DNA from: Nitrosomonas communis
GTDB lineage: Bacteria; Pseudomonadota; Gammaproteobacteria; Burkholderiales; Nitrosomonadaceae
Direction: 5' to 3'
DNA length: 64,000 nucleotides
Assembly: GCF_024102715.1 (NCBI RefSeq)
Contig: NZ_JAGFJM010000004.1
Span: 1 to 64,000, forward strand
In this document: positions 8,383-17,907 of the stretch, one piece after another
Numbering within the stretch: the first letter of the stretch is position 1
Layout: each line of letters begins with the position of its first letter
The notes under the pieces: model-generated
Seen by the model: only the letters and a program-made list of their open reading frames with translations
Told to the model about the DNA's origin: nothing
The model's database searches: none
Made by a program: the position numbers and the translations under genes

Positions 8383-11108
8383 GAGTCATTCTCCGCACTG
8401 TCCATGCTGACATCGGCTTCATCCAGCAGAGTCATCTCATTGATACGGCACAGCGGCTGCAGCGTGCAATACAGGCAAGCAGCCGGATTTCTCCTGGGAT
8501 CGACCGCTGCTTCGCCGCGGCGGAAACTATCGCCCAGCTTTGTCAGTGTCATGCGCCAATGCGCTAGTAGCTGAGGCCAGTCGCCAATCTCACGGCTCTG
8601 GGCAAGCATTTGATATGATTTCACACCGGGCAGAATCTCCTCTTCCACTGTAATGCCGCTGAATGCTATCTGCCCTGCTCGTAACTGGGCAAAGGCCATA
8701 CCGGCCAGATCATCGGGAAAAATTAAACTATACAGCGGCAATTGCGGCTCATCGGGACGATCTCCAAACCATTGACTGGCCTTGGCCTGGCCTGTTTTAT
8801 AGTCGATGATCAGCCGCCGACCATCTATCAGCGCATCAATACGGTCGATTTTAAGCTGAATACTGAGCGCACCTACAGTCACTTCATATTTCCTTTCTTT
8901 TTCGATGACCTGAAAAGATGGCCGATTCTTTTCCAGTTCCAGCCATGCCAATACCAGACGATGCAGCCGGTCAGCCTCCATAGTGCGGAAACGCCGGGTG
9001 AATGTTTGCGGATAGCGCGGGGCGATTTCATTGATGGCAGCGTTGACTTGAGCCAGCACCAGCAGGTTCAATTGGTCATGCGGTAATGCCATGAGTTGCT
9101 CATACGAACCCAGTTGATCCCAGACTTGTTCCATGATGCGGTGCAGCAGATTGCCGCGCGTCATGGCATTTAGTCCGATTTGCAACTGTCCCAGCGGACG
9201 GGCACCTAAGCGCAATTCCGCAAACGCGCGAAAGGGACACGCTGCCTGCAACTTGAAAATGCGACTGCCGCCGCTGATCGTACTCTGCGCCAGCGCAGGC
9301 GCAGGATCATGCGGCCATGCGCTTAAACGGGCGCTGTCATGTACGCTATCGCGCCATAGGATAAACTTGCCTGCTGCCAGTGCGCTTGCTTGCAAGGACG
9401 GATAGTCCTTGATCAAAGGACTGACACGCAATTCCTCATCGCCATTGCGTTGTGGATAACTGACGATGACTTGAGCGGCGCTCGTCACGATGCGCTGCGT
9501 GAGCATGCGCGTTACTGCTAATTCGCGCTGCTCGCTCGAATGCGGCAGTGTATTGCTGCGCTGTAGCGGCAAGGGAATGAAAGGATTGGGCTGAAATGAT
9601 CCTGGCCATACGCCATCATGCAGTCCCATCATCCATAAACAATCAAACTGGATACCATGAGCTTCGAGCGGACCGAGCACCTGCACTGGCGCAATCCCTG
9701 TCTGAGGCTGGAAAATGCGCTCTCTCGCCATTTGCCAGAGCTGGCTCAGTGCAGCAGACAATGAAATTTCTCCCATTACCCAGTCCAGTGTGGCCAATTC
9801 CGCCAACAACGCATGCCATGCTTCCACCGTCTGATACTCTTCGCTCGATAAACGGTAGTCTTCCAGCCAGCCTATCGTTTTGAGTAATTGCACAAAATGC
9901 TGCACCCATTGTCCGGGATAATCCTTGCGTGGACAGGCTGGCAACCATGCTTTCAACATGGTGAGTTTTTTCGCCAGCACAGCGCAGGCATAGCTGCGAT
10001 TCGTTTGTGCAGCATAATAATGCACGGTACTCATCGATACGCTAGCTTCGCCTGTTTCACGTAATTGCACATCGAGCAGCGCACGTGCGCTCGCTTCCTG
10101 CTCCCAGCCCGCTATAAATGGGGTAAGAAGAAATCGACTCATGTCCTGTAAACTGATCGTGGCTTTAAACAGCTCCAGCAGTTTCAATGCTGCCGCAATC
10201 AGCGGAAAAGTACTGAGCGGCTTGCCAAGCGACACATTGTAGGGACACTCTTGCTGCTGCCCCCCTGGATGAAAGACCTGCGGCATCAGGATTTGATCCA
10301 ATGCATGGATGATGATTTCACGGTGTGCAGACAGTTCTGGCACCACGATCCCTATTTGTGCCGCTGGATTGTCTGCCAGTTGCTGTCGGACCCAGCGCGC
10401 CATGAGATTAGCTTCCTGATGATGATCGGTGCAGGCTAGCTGGCTAACCTGACTATCCTTCGGCCTTAATTGCAGCCACTGCACGTCGCAGCCTGATTGC
10501 GCCAGCGTTTCCAGCAAAGCCAATTGCTGCGGGATCAGCTCATCAAAACCGGTTAACACCAATTCAGCGGGCGCCGGTAGTGCTCCCTGCTCAAAACTAT
10601 GCCGCAGCTGGTCTGGCAAACAAGCTGCGGATTGCCAGCCCTGCTGCTGACATCTATCTTGAAATAACCGTTGCCATTGCCAGAAGAGCCGGCTGTCATC
10701 GTTATACTGAAAAACCGCCTCATGCTGCGGCAGGCACCACCCCTGCAGCAATTGCCAGGCTTCCTGCACCTGTAAGGCTGTCTTGCTCATCGGCTGGAAT
10801 GACAGATCTGAGGTGATCACCTCTTGCCAAAGAACACGCTCCTGCCGGGGCGAGAGCAGTTGTTTGCATTCAGACATCTTTCCTGACAAGAGCGCATCTT
10901 CCCACTGGCGCTGCAACCAACCATGCCATGGCAAAATATCGGGTGATAGCCAAACACTCGCCCCTTTATTGATCGCTGTCTGATCAAAGCGCTGACGAAA
11001 TGCCTGTGCCAGCCGCTGATTCCCGGTAATCACCGTGATGCCTTGGCTTAATTTAGCGAGGATAGCCGCGCTATCCGCCAGTTGTGGAATAAGTCGGTAT
11101 GCTTTCAT
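8379..11108 (-). CDS. addB: AddB-like nuclease subunit with iron-sulfur cysteines
   Basis: The 909-aa protein is the partner of the downstream AddA-like helicase. Its N-terminus keeps a helicase-like fold but the Walker A region is degenerate (VITGNQRLAQAFRQ), so it probably does not hydrolyse ATP strongly. The C-terminus has a PD-(D/E)XK nuclease, with H656, D755 and IIDYKTG (D769, K771). Four cysteines, C624 (ACPFRAF) and the C-terminal C878-x2-C881-x5-C887, match the 4Fe-4S staple around AddB nuclease domains. It belongs to the group often annotated as a probable DNA repair protein in betaproteobacteria. It is first in a two-gene operon and overlaps addA by 4 bases. Confidence 0.9.
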   Translation of the reverse strand: MKAYRLIPQLADSAAILAKLSQGITVITGNQRLAQAFRQRFDQTAINKGASVWLSPDILPWHGWLQRQWEDALLSGKMSECKQLLSPRQERVLWQEVITSDLSFQPMSKTALQVQEAWQLLQGWCLPQHEAVFQYNDDSRLFWQWQRLFQDRCQQQGWQSAACLPDQLRHSFEQGALPAPAELVLTGFDELIPQQLALLETLAQSGCDVQWLQLRPKDSQVSQLACTDHHQEANLMARWVRQQLADNPAAQIGIVVPELSAHREIIIHALDQILMPQVFHPGGQQQECPYNVSLGKPLSTFPLIAAALKLLELFKATISLQDMSRFLLTPFIAGWEQEASARALLDVQLRETGEASVSMSTVHYYAAQTNRSYACAVLAKKLTMLKAWLPACPRKDYPGQWVQHFVQLLKTIGWLEDYRLSSEEYQTVEAWHALLAELATLDWVMGEISLSAALSQLWQMARERIFQPQTGIAPVQVLGPLEAHGIQFDCLWMMGLHDGVWPGSFQPNPFIPLPLQRSNTLPHSSEQRELAVTRMLTQRIVTSAAQVIVSYPQRNGDEELRVSPLIKDYPSLQASALAAGKFILWRDSVHDSARLSAWPHDPAPALAQSTISGGSRIFKLQAACPFRAFAELRLGARPLGQLQIGLNAMTRGNLLHRIMEQVWDQLGSYEQLMALPHDQLNLLVLAQVNAAINEIAPRYPQTFTRRFRTMEADRLHRLVLAWLELEKNRPSFQVIEKERKYEVTVGALSIQLKIDRIDALIDGRRLIIDYKTGQAKASQWFGDRPDEPQLPLYSLIFPDDLAGMAFAQLRAGQIAFSGITVEEEILPGVKSYQMLAQSREIGDWPQLLAHWRMTLTKLGDSFRRGEAAVDPRRNPAACLYCTLQPLCRINEMTLLDEADVSMDSAENDS

Positions 11109-11116
11109 ATATGCCT

Positions 11117-11224
11117 AATTCTATTTCTAAATCAAAACTGACATTGTCGGCTTCACCTTGCCGTATTATTTATACTGTCGGCGGCTCGCCTTCGCGTCAT
11201 TTTTGATTTGGAAATGGAATAATT
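11117..11224. repeat. Imperfect inverted repeat upstream of addB (MITE-like)
   Basis: The arm at 11117-11142 (AATTCTATTTCTAAATCAAA...) matches the reverse complement of 11196-11224 (AATTATTCCATTTCCAAATC...) over about 27 bp with a few mismatches. About 53 nt lie between. The inner part contains two related direct copies of a (T/C)TGTCGGC-x-CTCGCCTT-like string. It sits 9 bp upstream of the addB start, in what should be its leader. The structure resembles a small dispersed repeat; a copy count in the genome would settle this. Confidence 0.45.
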
Positions 11225-11334
11225 ACGCTTTGCTAAAAATTTACCCACATAGGCTGGCTGTTCATATCATGTTGAAATAGGTAGAATTGCAAATCAGAAA
11301 CACTTTTATTTAGAGAAGCATATCAGGAGAACGA

Positions 11335-11838
11335 ATGAATAAAAAAGTAATCAGCAGTATGTTTATGGCAATAACATTGTTGTGGTCTGCTCAAGTGCTA
11401 GCAGAAGAAGCAGAATCAGCAGAACCCGCTCAAGAAACTCCCTCTGCCGAGGCGCCTTCTACCGAAGCTTCTTCTCCGGAAGCGGCCTCTCAGGCAGCAA
11501 CCCAATCATTACCCAGCGGCCAGGGATGGCGAGTTGTTCGCATTATCGAGATGGGCAATTCAGGCAAATTTGTGCATATGGTGCTGGTAGATTTGAATAA
11601 AGAAATGGATAAAACAGTCTATAGTGCTGCAATCAATCAAATTTGCGGTAAAGCAACCGATTTCTGCCGCATAAGATTCTGGACGCAGGAACGCTTCATA
11701 CCGGAAAAAGTTTCTCCTACGGCCGAGCAGATCAAAGTTCAAAAAGCTGAATTCCTATTCAATAAGGCAGCGAGCATCCGCCAAACAACCTGGTCTTGCG
11801 CGGTCAATCCTGATAAAACTCAGTGCGTGAATTATTAA
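11335..11838 (+). CDS. Secreted protein of unknown function
   Basis: I do not recognise this 167-aa protein. It has a clear signal peptide (MNKKVISSMFMAITLLWSAQ, cleavage likely after VLAE or ALA near residue 23). A 35-residue low-complexity linker rich in E, A, S, P and T follows, then a compact C-terminal domain from about residue 60. That domain has four cysteines (ICGKATDFC, SCAV, QCVNY) that could form disulfides in the periplasm. A good Shine-Dalgarno (CAGGAG) sits 8 bases before the ATG. It stands alone, convergent with lpdA, and shares a hairpin terminator with it. Confidence 0.78.
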   Translation: MNKKVISSMFMAITLLWSAQVLAEEAESAEPAQETPSAEAPSTEASSPEAASQAATQSLPSGQGWRVVRIIEMGNSGKFVHMVLVDLNKEMDKTVYSAAINQICGKATDFCRIRFWTQERFIPEKVSPTAEQIKVQKAEFLFNKAASIRQTTWSCAVNPDKTQCVNY

Positions 11839-11853
11839 AAATCAGTAAACATT

Positions 11854-11883
11854 CCCCACATTGTTATTCTTGCAGATGTGGGG
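11854..11883. terminator. Hairpin between convergent genes
   Basis: CCCCACAT (11854-11861) pairs perfectly with ATGTGGGG (11876-11883) around a 14-nt loop. It lies 16 bases after the secreted-protein stop and 44 bases past the lpdA stop on the other strand. No long U-tract is present. Confidence 0.55.
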
Positions 11884-11926
11884 TCAGTACCTTCCCAATA
11901 GCACAATCAACCGGATTAAACAGTCA

Positions 11927-13381
11927 TCAGATATGTAGTGCGCGTTTATCTACCGCTAACGCCGCTTCATGAAGTACTTCCGACAACGAAGGATGCGCAT
12001 GAATAATGCGTGCCAGATCTTCGCTGCTGGCGGCAAATTCCATTGCAACCACAGCCTCCGCGATCATTTCGGAAACATAGGGACCGATCATATGCACTCC
12101 CAGAATGCGGTCTGTATCAGCATCAGCCAGCACCTTGATAAAACCGCTCGTTTCTCCCAGCGCGCGCGCGCGTCCATTGGCCATAAATGGAAATTGTCCT
12201 GCGCGATAAGCAACACCGGCTGATTTTAATTCCTGCTCGGTTTTTCCTACCCAGGCGATTTCCGGTGCGGTATAAATCACCCATGGAATGATATCCAGAT
12301 TAACTTTGGCAGACTCTGTGCCATGGCCTTGCTTGGCAGCGGCAATCATTTCCGCCACAGCTACGCCTTCTTCAGAAGCTTTATGTGCCAGCATAGGGCC
12401 TCTGACTACATCACCGACGGCATATACTTTCGGCAGGTTGGTACTGCAGTGTTCATCGACTTCAATATAACCACGCTCGTTCGTTCTTAAACCGATTTCG
12501 TCTGCACCGAGACCTACTGTATTCGGAATCCGGCCAATCGACACGATCAGTTTATCGACTTCCAGTTTTTGCAATTCCGCTTTGGCATCAGCGTAATCAA
12601 CCACTACCTGCTGCTGTTCCACTTGAACCGACTTGATCTCAACTCCTGTCTGCATCACTAAACCGAGTTCACGCGTAAAGATTTTTTGCGCCTCCTTGGC
12701 GATCTGCTCATCCGCAGCCATCAATAAAGCCGGCTGCGCTTCCAGCACGGTCACTTCCGAACCTAGCCTTCGCCAGACACTCCCCATCTCCAGGCCAATC
12801 ACCCCCGCACCGATCACGCCCAGCCGTTTAGGTGTCTCCGTTAATGACAGCGCGCCACTATTATCCAATATGCGATCATTATCAACGCTGATAAACGGCA
12901 ACTGACGCGGTGTCGATCCAGTAGCAATGATGACATGCTCAGCCTGAATTTCTTCGATCTGATCGCCATTCTTGACTTGAATTTTCCAGAAATCATGCTC
13001 GCGCTTCAGCAATGTTCCCTTGCCATGCAAAGAAGTCACCTTATTCTTCTTGAACAACATGGCAATGCCACCGGTAAAAGCCTTCACAATTTTATTCTTG
13101 CGCGCGATCATTACCGGCACATCCACCGATAAACCTTCCAGTTTAATACCATGATCAATGAATTTATGCGCAGCTCGCGCATAATTCTCGGAAGATTCCA
13201 GCAATGCCTTGGATGGAATACAGCCTGCATTGAGACAAGTGCCTCCCAGACTTGCGACGCCTTGCTCATTTTTCCATTCATCAATACAGACGGTATTAAG
13301 ACCTAACTGCGCACAGCGGATAGCCGCCACATAACCGCCCGGGCCTGCACCTATAACAGCCACATCGAAAGATTTAGTCAT
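11927..13381 (-). CDS. lpdA: Dihydrolipoyl dehydrogenase (E3)
   Basis: The 484-aa flavoprotein reoxidises dihydrolipoamide with NAD+ in the pyruvate and 2-oxoglutarate dehydrogenase complexes and the glycine cleavage system. The FAD-binding [10 protein letters not shown] is at residues 11-20, and the redox disulfide [13 protein letters not shown] uses C49 and C54. A second Rossmann motif for NAD ([11 protein letters not shown]) and the C-terminal dimer-interface HPSLSE with the active-site histidine are present. Length and motifs are normal. No E1 or E2 gene is adjacent, so it is a stand-alone E3 copy here. Confidence 0.94.
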   Translation of the reverse strand: MTKSFDVAVIGAGPGGYVAAIRCAQLGLNTVCIDEWKNEQGVASLGGTCLNAGCIPSKALLESSENYARAAHKFIDHGIKLEGLSVDVPVMIARKNKIVKAFTGGIAMLFKKNKVTSLHGKGTLLKREHDFWKIQVKNGDQIEEIQAEHVIIATGSTPRQLPFISVDNDRILDNSGALSLTETPKRLGVIGAGVIGLEMGSVWRRLGSEVTVLEAQPALLMAADEQIAKEAQKIFTRELGLVMQTGVEIKSVQVEQQQVVVDYADAKAELQKLEVDKLIVSIGRIPNTVGLGADEIGLRTNERGYIEVDEHCSTNLPKVYAVGDVVRGPMLAHKASEEGVAVAEMIAAAKQGHGTESAKVNLDIIPWVIYTAPEIAWVGKTEQELKSAGVAYRAGQFPFMANGRARALGETSGFIKVLADADTDRILGVHMIGPYVSEMIAEAVVAMEFAASSEDLARIIHAHPSLSEVLHEAALAVDKRALHI

Positions 13382-13422
13382 GAATCACCTTATAAAAAAA
13401 TGAGTGGTTACAAACGTAAGTT

Positions 13423-14472
13423 TTAAAAAGACAGCTCCCGATTGCTTGCGCCAATTTCATTGATTTCTCTGACAGCCCGCATAAAATTTGCCTCTTCGTG
13501 GAGCTTAAGCATTGATTGCGCATGACGCCGTCCACGCATGTGTGCCAGCCGCGCCAGACTCACCGCAGGAATTTCCCAGCGCAACGTTGCCAACAACTGA
13601 TCTGCTGCTTGACAATCATTGCATACCAGCACCATGTCACAGCCAGCCTGTAATGCCGCCTCGGCGCGCTCAGTGATACTGCCATAGTCAGCTGTACCTT
13701 GCATGCTCAGATCATCACTAAAAATGCACCCATCAAACCCCAGTTCATTGCGTAAGATATGCTTGAGCCAGAAGCTAGAAAACCCAGCAGGATGCCTATC
13801 CATTTTAGGGTAGATCACATGAGCTGCCATGATTCCTGTCAGACCAAAATCGATCATCTGACGGAATGGAATCAGATCATCCATCTGGATATCGCCATAA
13901 ACACGATCATCCACCGCTATCTCAAAATGGGTATCTGCCTGGATATAGCCATGTCCGGGGAAATGCTTGCCTACCGCCGCCATGCCGCCTGATTTCAATC
14001 CCAGCATTAAACTATGCGCCAGTTCAGCAATGGCCTGCGGCTTGCGATGGAAAGCACGATCACCAATCACGCTACTTTGCCCATGATCGACATCCAGCAC
14101 AGGGGTAAAACTCAAATCAACGCCACAGGTGGATAATTCCGCCGCCAGCACATAACCTGTTTGCTGCGCCAGATGGTGCGCCTGGTGCGGATGCCTGTCC
14201 CACATCTGGCCCAATTCACGCATCGCAGGCAGTAGCGTGAAATCTTTATGGAAACGCTGCACCCTGCCGCCTTCATGATCGACAGCAATGAGCAAAGGTG
14301 GACTCCTGAGTGCGTGAATTTCGGCAGTCAGTGCAGTCAATTGCTCGCACGACTCATAATTGCGGGTAAACAAAATGACGCCACCGGTAAGCGGATGGCA
14401 CAACCTGGCTTTATCTTCGTCGGATAGGTGCGTACTCGCAATATCGAGCATTACAGGCCCCAGTGACATCAT
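13423..14472 (-). CDS. nagZ: Beta-N-acetylglucosaminidase, cell-wall recycling
   Basis: A glycoside hydrolase family 3 enzyme of 349 aa. It removes N-acetylglucosamine from anhydromuropeptides in the cytoplasm during peptidoglycan recycling. The signature KHFPGHG and the following TDxH-like segment (ADTHFE) are present, as are the substrate-binding DHEGGRVQR and the nucleophile region [10 protein letters not shown]. No signal peptide is seen. The start (ATG ATG) overlaps the end of acpS by 4 bases; this is the last gene of the rpoE-nagZ series. Confidence 0.93.
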   Translation of the reverse strand: MMSLGPVMLDIASTHLSDEDKARLCHPLTGGVILFTRNYESCEQLTALTAEIHALRSPPLLIAVDHEGGRVQRFHKDFTLLPAMRELGQMWDRHPHQAHHLAQQTGYVLAAELSTCGVDLSFTPVLDVDHGQSSVIGDRAFHRKPQAIAELAHSLMLGLKSGGMAAVGKHFPGHGYIQADTHFEIAVDDRVYGDIQMDDLIPFRQMIDFGLTGIMAAHVIYPKMDRHPAGFSSFWLKHILRNELGFDGCIFSDDLSMQGTADYGSITERAEAALQAGCDMVLVCNDCQAADQLLATLRWEIPAVSLARLAHMRGRRHAQSMLKLHEEANFMRAVREINEIGASNRELSF

Positions 14473-14849
14473 GCCTTCTCCAGGATGACAAAAGCACTGG
14501 CAAGATGGAGTTCATCGCTCAGGGAAAGATGGTGATTGACAATCCCTTCACGTTTGATCAACTCGGCCAATTCAGGGTGAAACATGAAATACGGTTTGCC
14601 CAGGGAAGTATGCGCTACAGTGATATTGCTCAACGTCACAGGGGAGCGCAAGCCCGTGCCCATTGCTTTGGAGAGCGCTTCCTTGGCTGCAAAACGTTTA
14701 GCTAGAAACATCGCAGGTTTAGCGTCCTTAATATAATCAGACCATTCATGCTCTGCTAACAGTCTGCGCGCAAAGCGTTCACCATATTTTTCAAGTGATT
14801 GTGCAATACGGGAAGACTCGACGATGTCTGTGCCAATTCCATAAATCAT
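14469..14849 (-). CDS. acpS: Holo-[acyl-carrier-protein] synthase
   Basis: This 126-aa enzyme transfers 4'-phosphopantetheine from CoA to acyl carrier protein. It shows the AcpS signatures [12 protein letters not shown] (residues 4-15, metal-binding Asp) and [14 protein letters not shown]. It overlaps pdxJ upstream and nagZ downstream by 4 bases each (ATGA), the tight pdxJ-acpS coupling seen in many proteobacteria. Confidence 0.94.
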   Translation of the reverse strand: MIYGIGTDIVESSRIAQSLEKYGERFARRLLAEHEWSDYIKDAKPAMFLAKRFAAKEALSKAMGTGLRSPVTLSNITVAHTSLGKPYFMFHPELAELIKREGIVNHHLSLSDELHLASAFVILEKA

Positions 14850-15571
14850 TGACTGGCTTCCAGGATGAGCTGCTTCATCTCTTTGACTGCTTGCGTCAAA
14901 CCAACGAATAAGGCATGCGACACAATAGCGTGACCAATGTTAAGTTCGGAAATACCTTGTATTGCAGCAATAGGCCGTGTGTTCTGGTAATGCAATCCAT
15001 GGCCGGCGTTAACTCTTAATCCCTGGCTGATGCCAAAGGCAACGGCCGAGCAAATTTTTTCCAGCTCGCATTGTTGCGCATCATTATCTTTGGCGTCTGC
15101 ATAATGACCGGTATGAATCTCAATGACTGGCGCACCTGCTCTGACTGCGGCATCAATCTGTTCGCGCTCTGCATTAATGAACAACGATACGCGGATACCG
15201 GCGTCTGCCAGCTTGCTGCAAGCCTGTTTCACTTGTTCGAAATGACGCACCACATCCAATCCTCCTTCAGTGGTCAATTCTTCACGCCGCTCTGGAACCA
15301 GGCATACATCGTGAGGTTTGATGCGGCACGCAAAGGCGATCATCTCTGTAGTCACAGCGCTCTCCAGATTCATGCGAGTTTGTAGCTGCTCGCGCAAAAT
15401 CTCTACATCCCGATCCTGAATATGCCTGCGGTCTTCCCGCAGATGCAGTGTAATGGCATCTGCCCCGGCAGATTCAGCAACTAATGCTGCTTCCACTGGA
15501 CTTGGATAAACCGTTCCACGCGCTTGGCGCAATGTGGCGACATGATCAATATTAACTCCCAAAGCAATCAT
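14846..15571 (-). CDS. pdxJ: Pyridoxine 5'-phosphate synthase
   Basis: The 241-aa TIM-barrel enzyme condenses 1-deoxyxylulose 5-phosphate with 3-amino-2-oxopropyl phosphate to give pyridoxine 5'-phosphate. Conserved segments are [26 protein letters not shown] and [11 protein letters not shown] (catalytic His and phosphate site). The ATG at 15571 overlaps the TGA of the micro-ORF upstream. The normal neighbour recO is absent. Confidence 0.94.
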   Translation of the reverse strand: MIALGVNIDHVATLRQARGTVYPSPVEAALVAESAGADAITLHLREDRRHIQDRDVEILREQLQTRMNLESAVTTEMIAFACRIKPHDVCLVPERREELTTEGGLDVVRHFEQVKQACSKLADAGIRVSLFINAEREQIDAAVRAGAPVIEIHTGHYADAKDNDAQQCELEKICSAVAFGISQGLRVNAGHGLHYQNTRPIAAIQGISELNIGHAIVSHALFVGLTQAVKEMKQLILEASQ

Positions 15572-15681
15572 GATAGTTGGATACCTTTAAGCAATAACTG
15601 AGGAACTTGCCACCATTCCGAACCAGGTTCCCAAGTACATTCTTTTATTGTTAAACAGCTCAATTCTACAATCTTATTCAT
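15568..15681 (-). CDS. 37-aa micro-ORF coupled to era and pdxJ
   Basis: Between era and pdxJ an ATG at 15681 is embedded in the last codons of era (ATGAATAA) and its TGA at 15568-15570 overlaps the pdxJ start (TCATGATT). The peptide is [20 protein letters not shown] then [17 protein letters not shown]. Overlap on both sides, in a stretch where genes are chained by ATGA overlaps, argues that it is translated. The segment [11 protein letters not shown] loosely recalls the VPxLRLKGxWL core of SymE-like proteins, but the rest of that fold is missing, so it could be a decayed remnant or a novel peptide. It fills the place where recO is often found, though it shows no RecO similarity that I can see. 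Confidence 0.42.
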   Translation of the reverse strand: MNKIVELSCLTIKECTWEPGSEWWQVPQLLLKGIQLS

Positions 15682-16564
15682 ATCCCAGATTCTTTAACGT
15701 GTTGATATCATCGGCCCAACCACTTTTCATCTTAACCCAGATTTCGAGATATACCTTGCCACCAAACAAATTTTCCATATCTTTACGCGCCTGGGTGGCA
15801 ATCTTCTTAAGTTTTTCACCATTCTTGCCAATCACGATGGCTTTCTGATTTGCTTTTTCCACCAGAATGCAGGCAAAAATCCGGCGTAGATTTCCTTCCA
15901 TCGTAAATTGATCGATGACCACACTGGTCGAGTAAGGAATTTCCTCTCCCATCAAACGAAATAGTTTCTCACGGATCATCTCAGCGGCAAGAAAGCGCTC
16001 GCTACGGTCACTAATTTCATCTTCGTCAAACAAAGGCGGACTCTCCGGCAAATAAGGCCGGACCATATCAATTAACTGCAGCAGTTGTATTTCTCTGGCT
16101 GCACTGACTGGAATAATGCCGGCAAAGCTGAATTTCTTCGCCATCATCTCCATGAAAGGGAGTAGTTGGTTTTTCTGTTCTAACTGATCTACTTTATTGA
16201 TCACGAGGATGACTGGTCTGTCGGCAGACAGTAATTTCAGCACTTGTTCATCACGCTCATCAAAACGCATCGCTTCAATCACGAACAGCACAACATCGAC
16301 TTCTCGCATGCTCTGAACAACTACTCGATTCATCATATGATTGAGTTGATTATGATAGCGAGTCTGAAAACCTGGTGTATCAACAAAAATGAATTGAGAC
16401 TGGGCATCGGTCAAAATACCATTAATACGATGCCTCGTTGTTTGCGCCTTTTTAGAAGTAATACTGATTTTTTGCTGGATTAAATGGTTCAGCAAAGTTG
16501 ATTTACCGACATTAGGACGTCCAACAATGGCAACATAGCCAGTTCTGAAATAAGGGGAATCCAT
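15674..16564 (-). CDS. era: GTPase Era
   Basis: The 296-aa GTPase binds 16S rRNA and helps 30S assembly. G1 (GRPNVGKS) is at residues 15-22, then DTPGF (G3) and NKVD (G4). The C-terminal half is a KH domain, with [17 protein letters not shown] as the RNA-binding loop and helix. It follows rnc on the same strand, the classic rnc-era order, though 221 bp separate the two, which is more than usual. Confidence 0.96.
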   Translation of the reverse strand: MDSPYFRTGYVAIVGRPNVGKSTLLNHLIQQKISITSKKAQTTRHRINGILTDAQSQFIFVDTPGFQTRYHNQLNHMMNRVVVQSMREVDVVLFVIEAMRFDERDEQVLKLLSADRPVILVINKVDQLEQKNQLLPFMEMMAKKFSFAGIIPVSAAREIQLLQLIDMVRPYLPESPPLFDEDEISDRSERFLAAEMIREKLFRLMGEEIPYSTSVVIDQFTMEGNLRRIFACILVEKANQKAIVIGKNGEKLKKIATQARKDMENLFGGKVYLEIWVKMKSGWADDINTLKNLGYE

Positions 16565-16785
16565 AAATTAGATATTTTTGCTCTTATTTAACCAAGAAAG
16601 TTTCCAGGTTTAAGGTTAAGTGAGTATATCTTGAGCGCGTACATTGTTTATCCCTCTAAAACTGAGCTTATAAAGACAGAGACAATTTGAAGATATGAAT
16701 CCAGATAAAACGGCTCAAACCAAGAAGGCACCAGGATAAGAGGAAGTTACAGGCATTTCTCCAGTAAGCCAGGAATTTTGGCCGC

Positions 16786-17508
16786 TCAGCGATGAATGAT
16801 TAATTCGTATGCCTGTTTGGCTGCTTCCTGCTCGGCTCTGCGGCGACTTGTCCCTTCGCCTATCGTGCGAATATTAAATTTGGCAACGACGCATTCCACT
16901 CTAAATTTCTGCCGGTGCGCTTCTCCACTGGTGGTGATGATCGTATATTCCGGCAGAGCACCCTTGTGAGCCTGCAGATATTCTTGCAGCAGCGTCTTGG
17001 CATCCTTACCCAAGGTTTCAAGATCTAAATTCTGTAATAATGGCTTATAGAGATTATTGACAAAATTTTCAACTTCAGGGAATCCGCCTTCCAGGTAAAT
17101 GGCGCCTATCACTGCTTCCAATGCATTTGCAAGAATAGAGGGACGATGATGCCCGCCGCTTTTTCGTTCCCCCTCACCCAATCTGATTAAATCACCTAGA
17201 CTCAGTGCCGACGCAAGCTCAAACAATGCATGCTGATTGACAAGATTGGCGCGCAGTCTGGATAAGTTTCCTTCCGGTAAATGCGGGAACTGTTTGAACA
17301 GAAGCGCCGATACTGCACAATTCAATGCACTATCGCCAAGAAACTCCAGCCGTTCATTATGCGGAGAACCAAAACTTCGGTGTGTCAGCGCTTCCTGCAA
17401 CAATGCAGGTTGCTTAAAAACATAACCGATTTTGTGAAAGAAATCGTTATGACTTTTAACTGGAGCGCTTTGCAAATGGCGTGTATCCAGGCTATGCGGG
17501 CTCATCAC
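16786..17508 (-). CDS. rnc: Ribonuclease III
   Basis: The 240-aa double-strand-specific endoribonuclease processes rRNA precursors and structured mRNAs. The catalytic signature NERLEFLGDSALN is present, together with a second acidic cluster (ANALEAVIGAIYLEGG). A C-terminal dsRNA-binding domain ends at EQEAAKQAYELI. Its start overlaps the DUF4845 gene by 4 bases. Confidence 0.95.
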   Translation of the reverse strand: MMSPHSLDTRHLQSAPVKSHNDFFHKIGYVFKQPALLQEALTHRSFGSPHNERLEFLGDSALNCAVSALLFKQFPHLPEGNLSRLRANLVNQHALFELASALSLGDLIRLGEGERKSGGHHRPSILANALEAVIGAIYLEGGFPEVENFVNNLYKPLLQNLDLETLGKDAKTLLQEYLQAHKGALPEYTIITTSGEAHRQKFRVECVVAKFNIRTIGEGTSRRRAEQEAAKQAYELIIHR

Positions 17509-17873
17509 TTACTGGCAGCAGTAAAATCTATGAATAAAGAAACATTCGCAAATAAAGGTGTTTTAACCGCATAGTTCACGCTCAAAACTATTTGCCCGCC
17601 TTCTTTCCTGATGTCGATGTCGCGGCTATTCACAATCGTAATCTCGTCAATGACTGCACGCTTGTCGAAAGATTGACGTATCTCCCGGGGAAGAGCATTC
17701 TGCAGGCTTGGATCACTGGCTATAGCAACCAAGGCGCGCTTGATTGCTGCATATTCCAGATAGGATGGAGCTAACTTCATTCCTAGAATAGCGATCATAA
17801 CGATAACTGCTGACCAGACTGACAAACCAGCAAGGCTGATACCTTGCTGTTTTTCTCTCATTACATGGCGCAT
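17505..17873 (-). CDS. DUF4845-family membrane protein
   Basis: A 122-aa protein of the DUF4845 family, regularly found between lepB and rnc in betaproteobacteria; its role is unknown. After a short basic N-terminus (MREKQQG) comes one membrane segment (about residues 11-32, LAGLSVWSAVIVMIAILGMK). A small periplasmic domain follows, with the family phrase YLEYAAIKRAL. It overlaps rnc by 4 bases. The start could be either ATG, at 17873 or at 17861; neither has a strong Shine-Dalgarno. Confidence 0.85.
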   Translation of the reverse strand: MRHVMREKQQGISLAGLSVWSAVIVMIAILGMKLAPSYLEYAAIKRALVAIASDPSLQNALPREIRQSFDKRAVIDEITIVNSRDIDIRKEGGQIVLSVNYAVKTPLFANVSLFIDFTAASK

Positions 17874-17907
17874 ATTTTCCCAGTTCCGAATTCCAGTCCT
17901 GAGCTCA

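Noticed and set aside
9440-9470. A TGTGGATAA DnaA box
   Set aside because: It is a single site inside addB coding sequence with no neighbouring boxes, so chance is the simplest reading.
15568-15681. A recO remnant between era and pdxJ
   Set aside because: The peptide has no OB-fold or RecO-like sequence that I can recognise, and only 114 bases are available.
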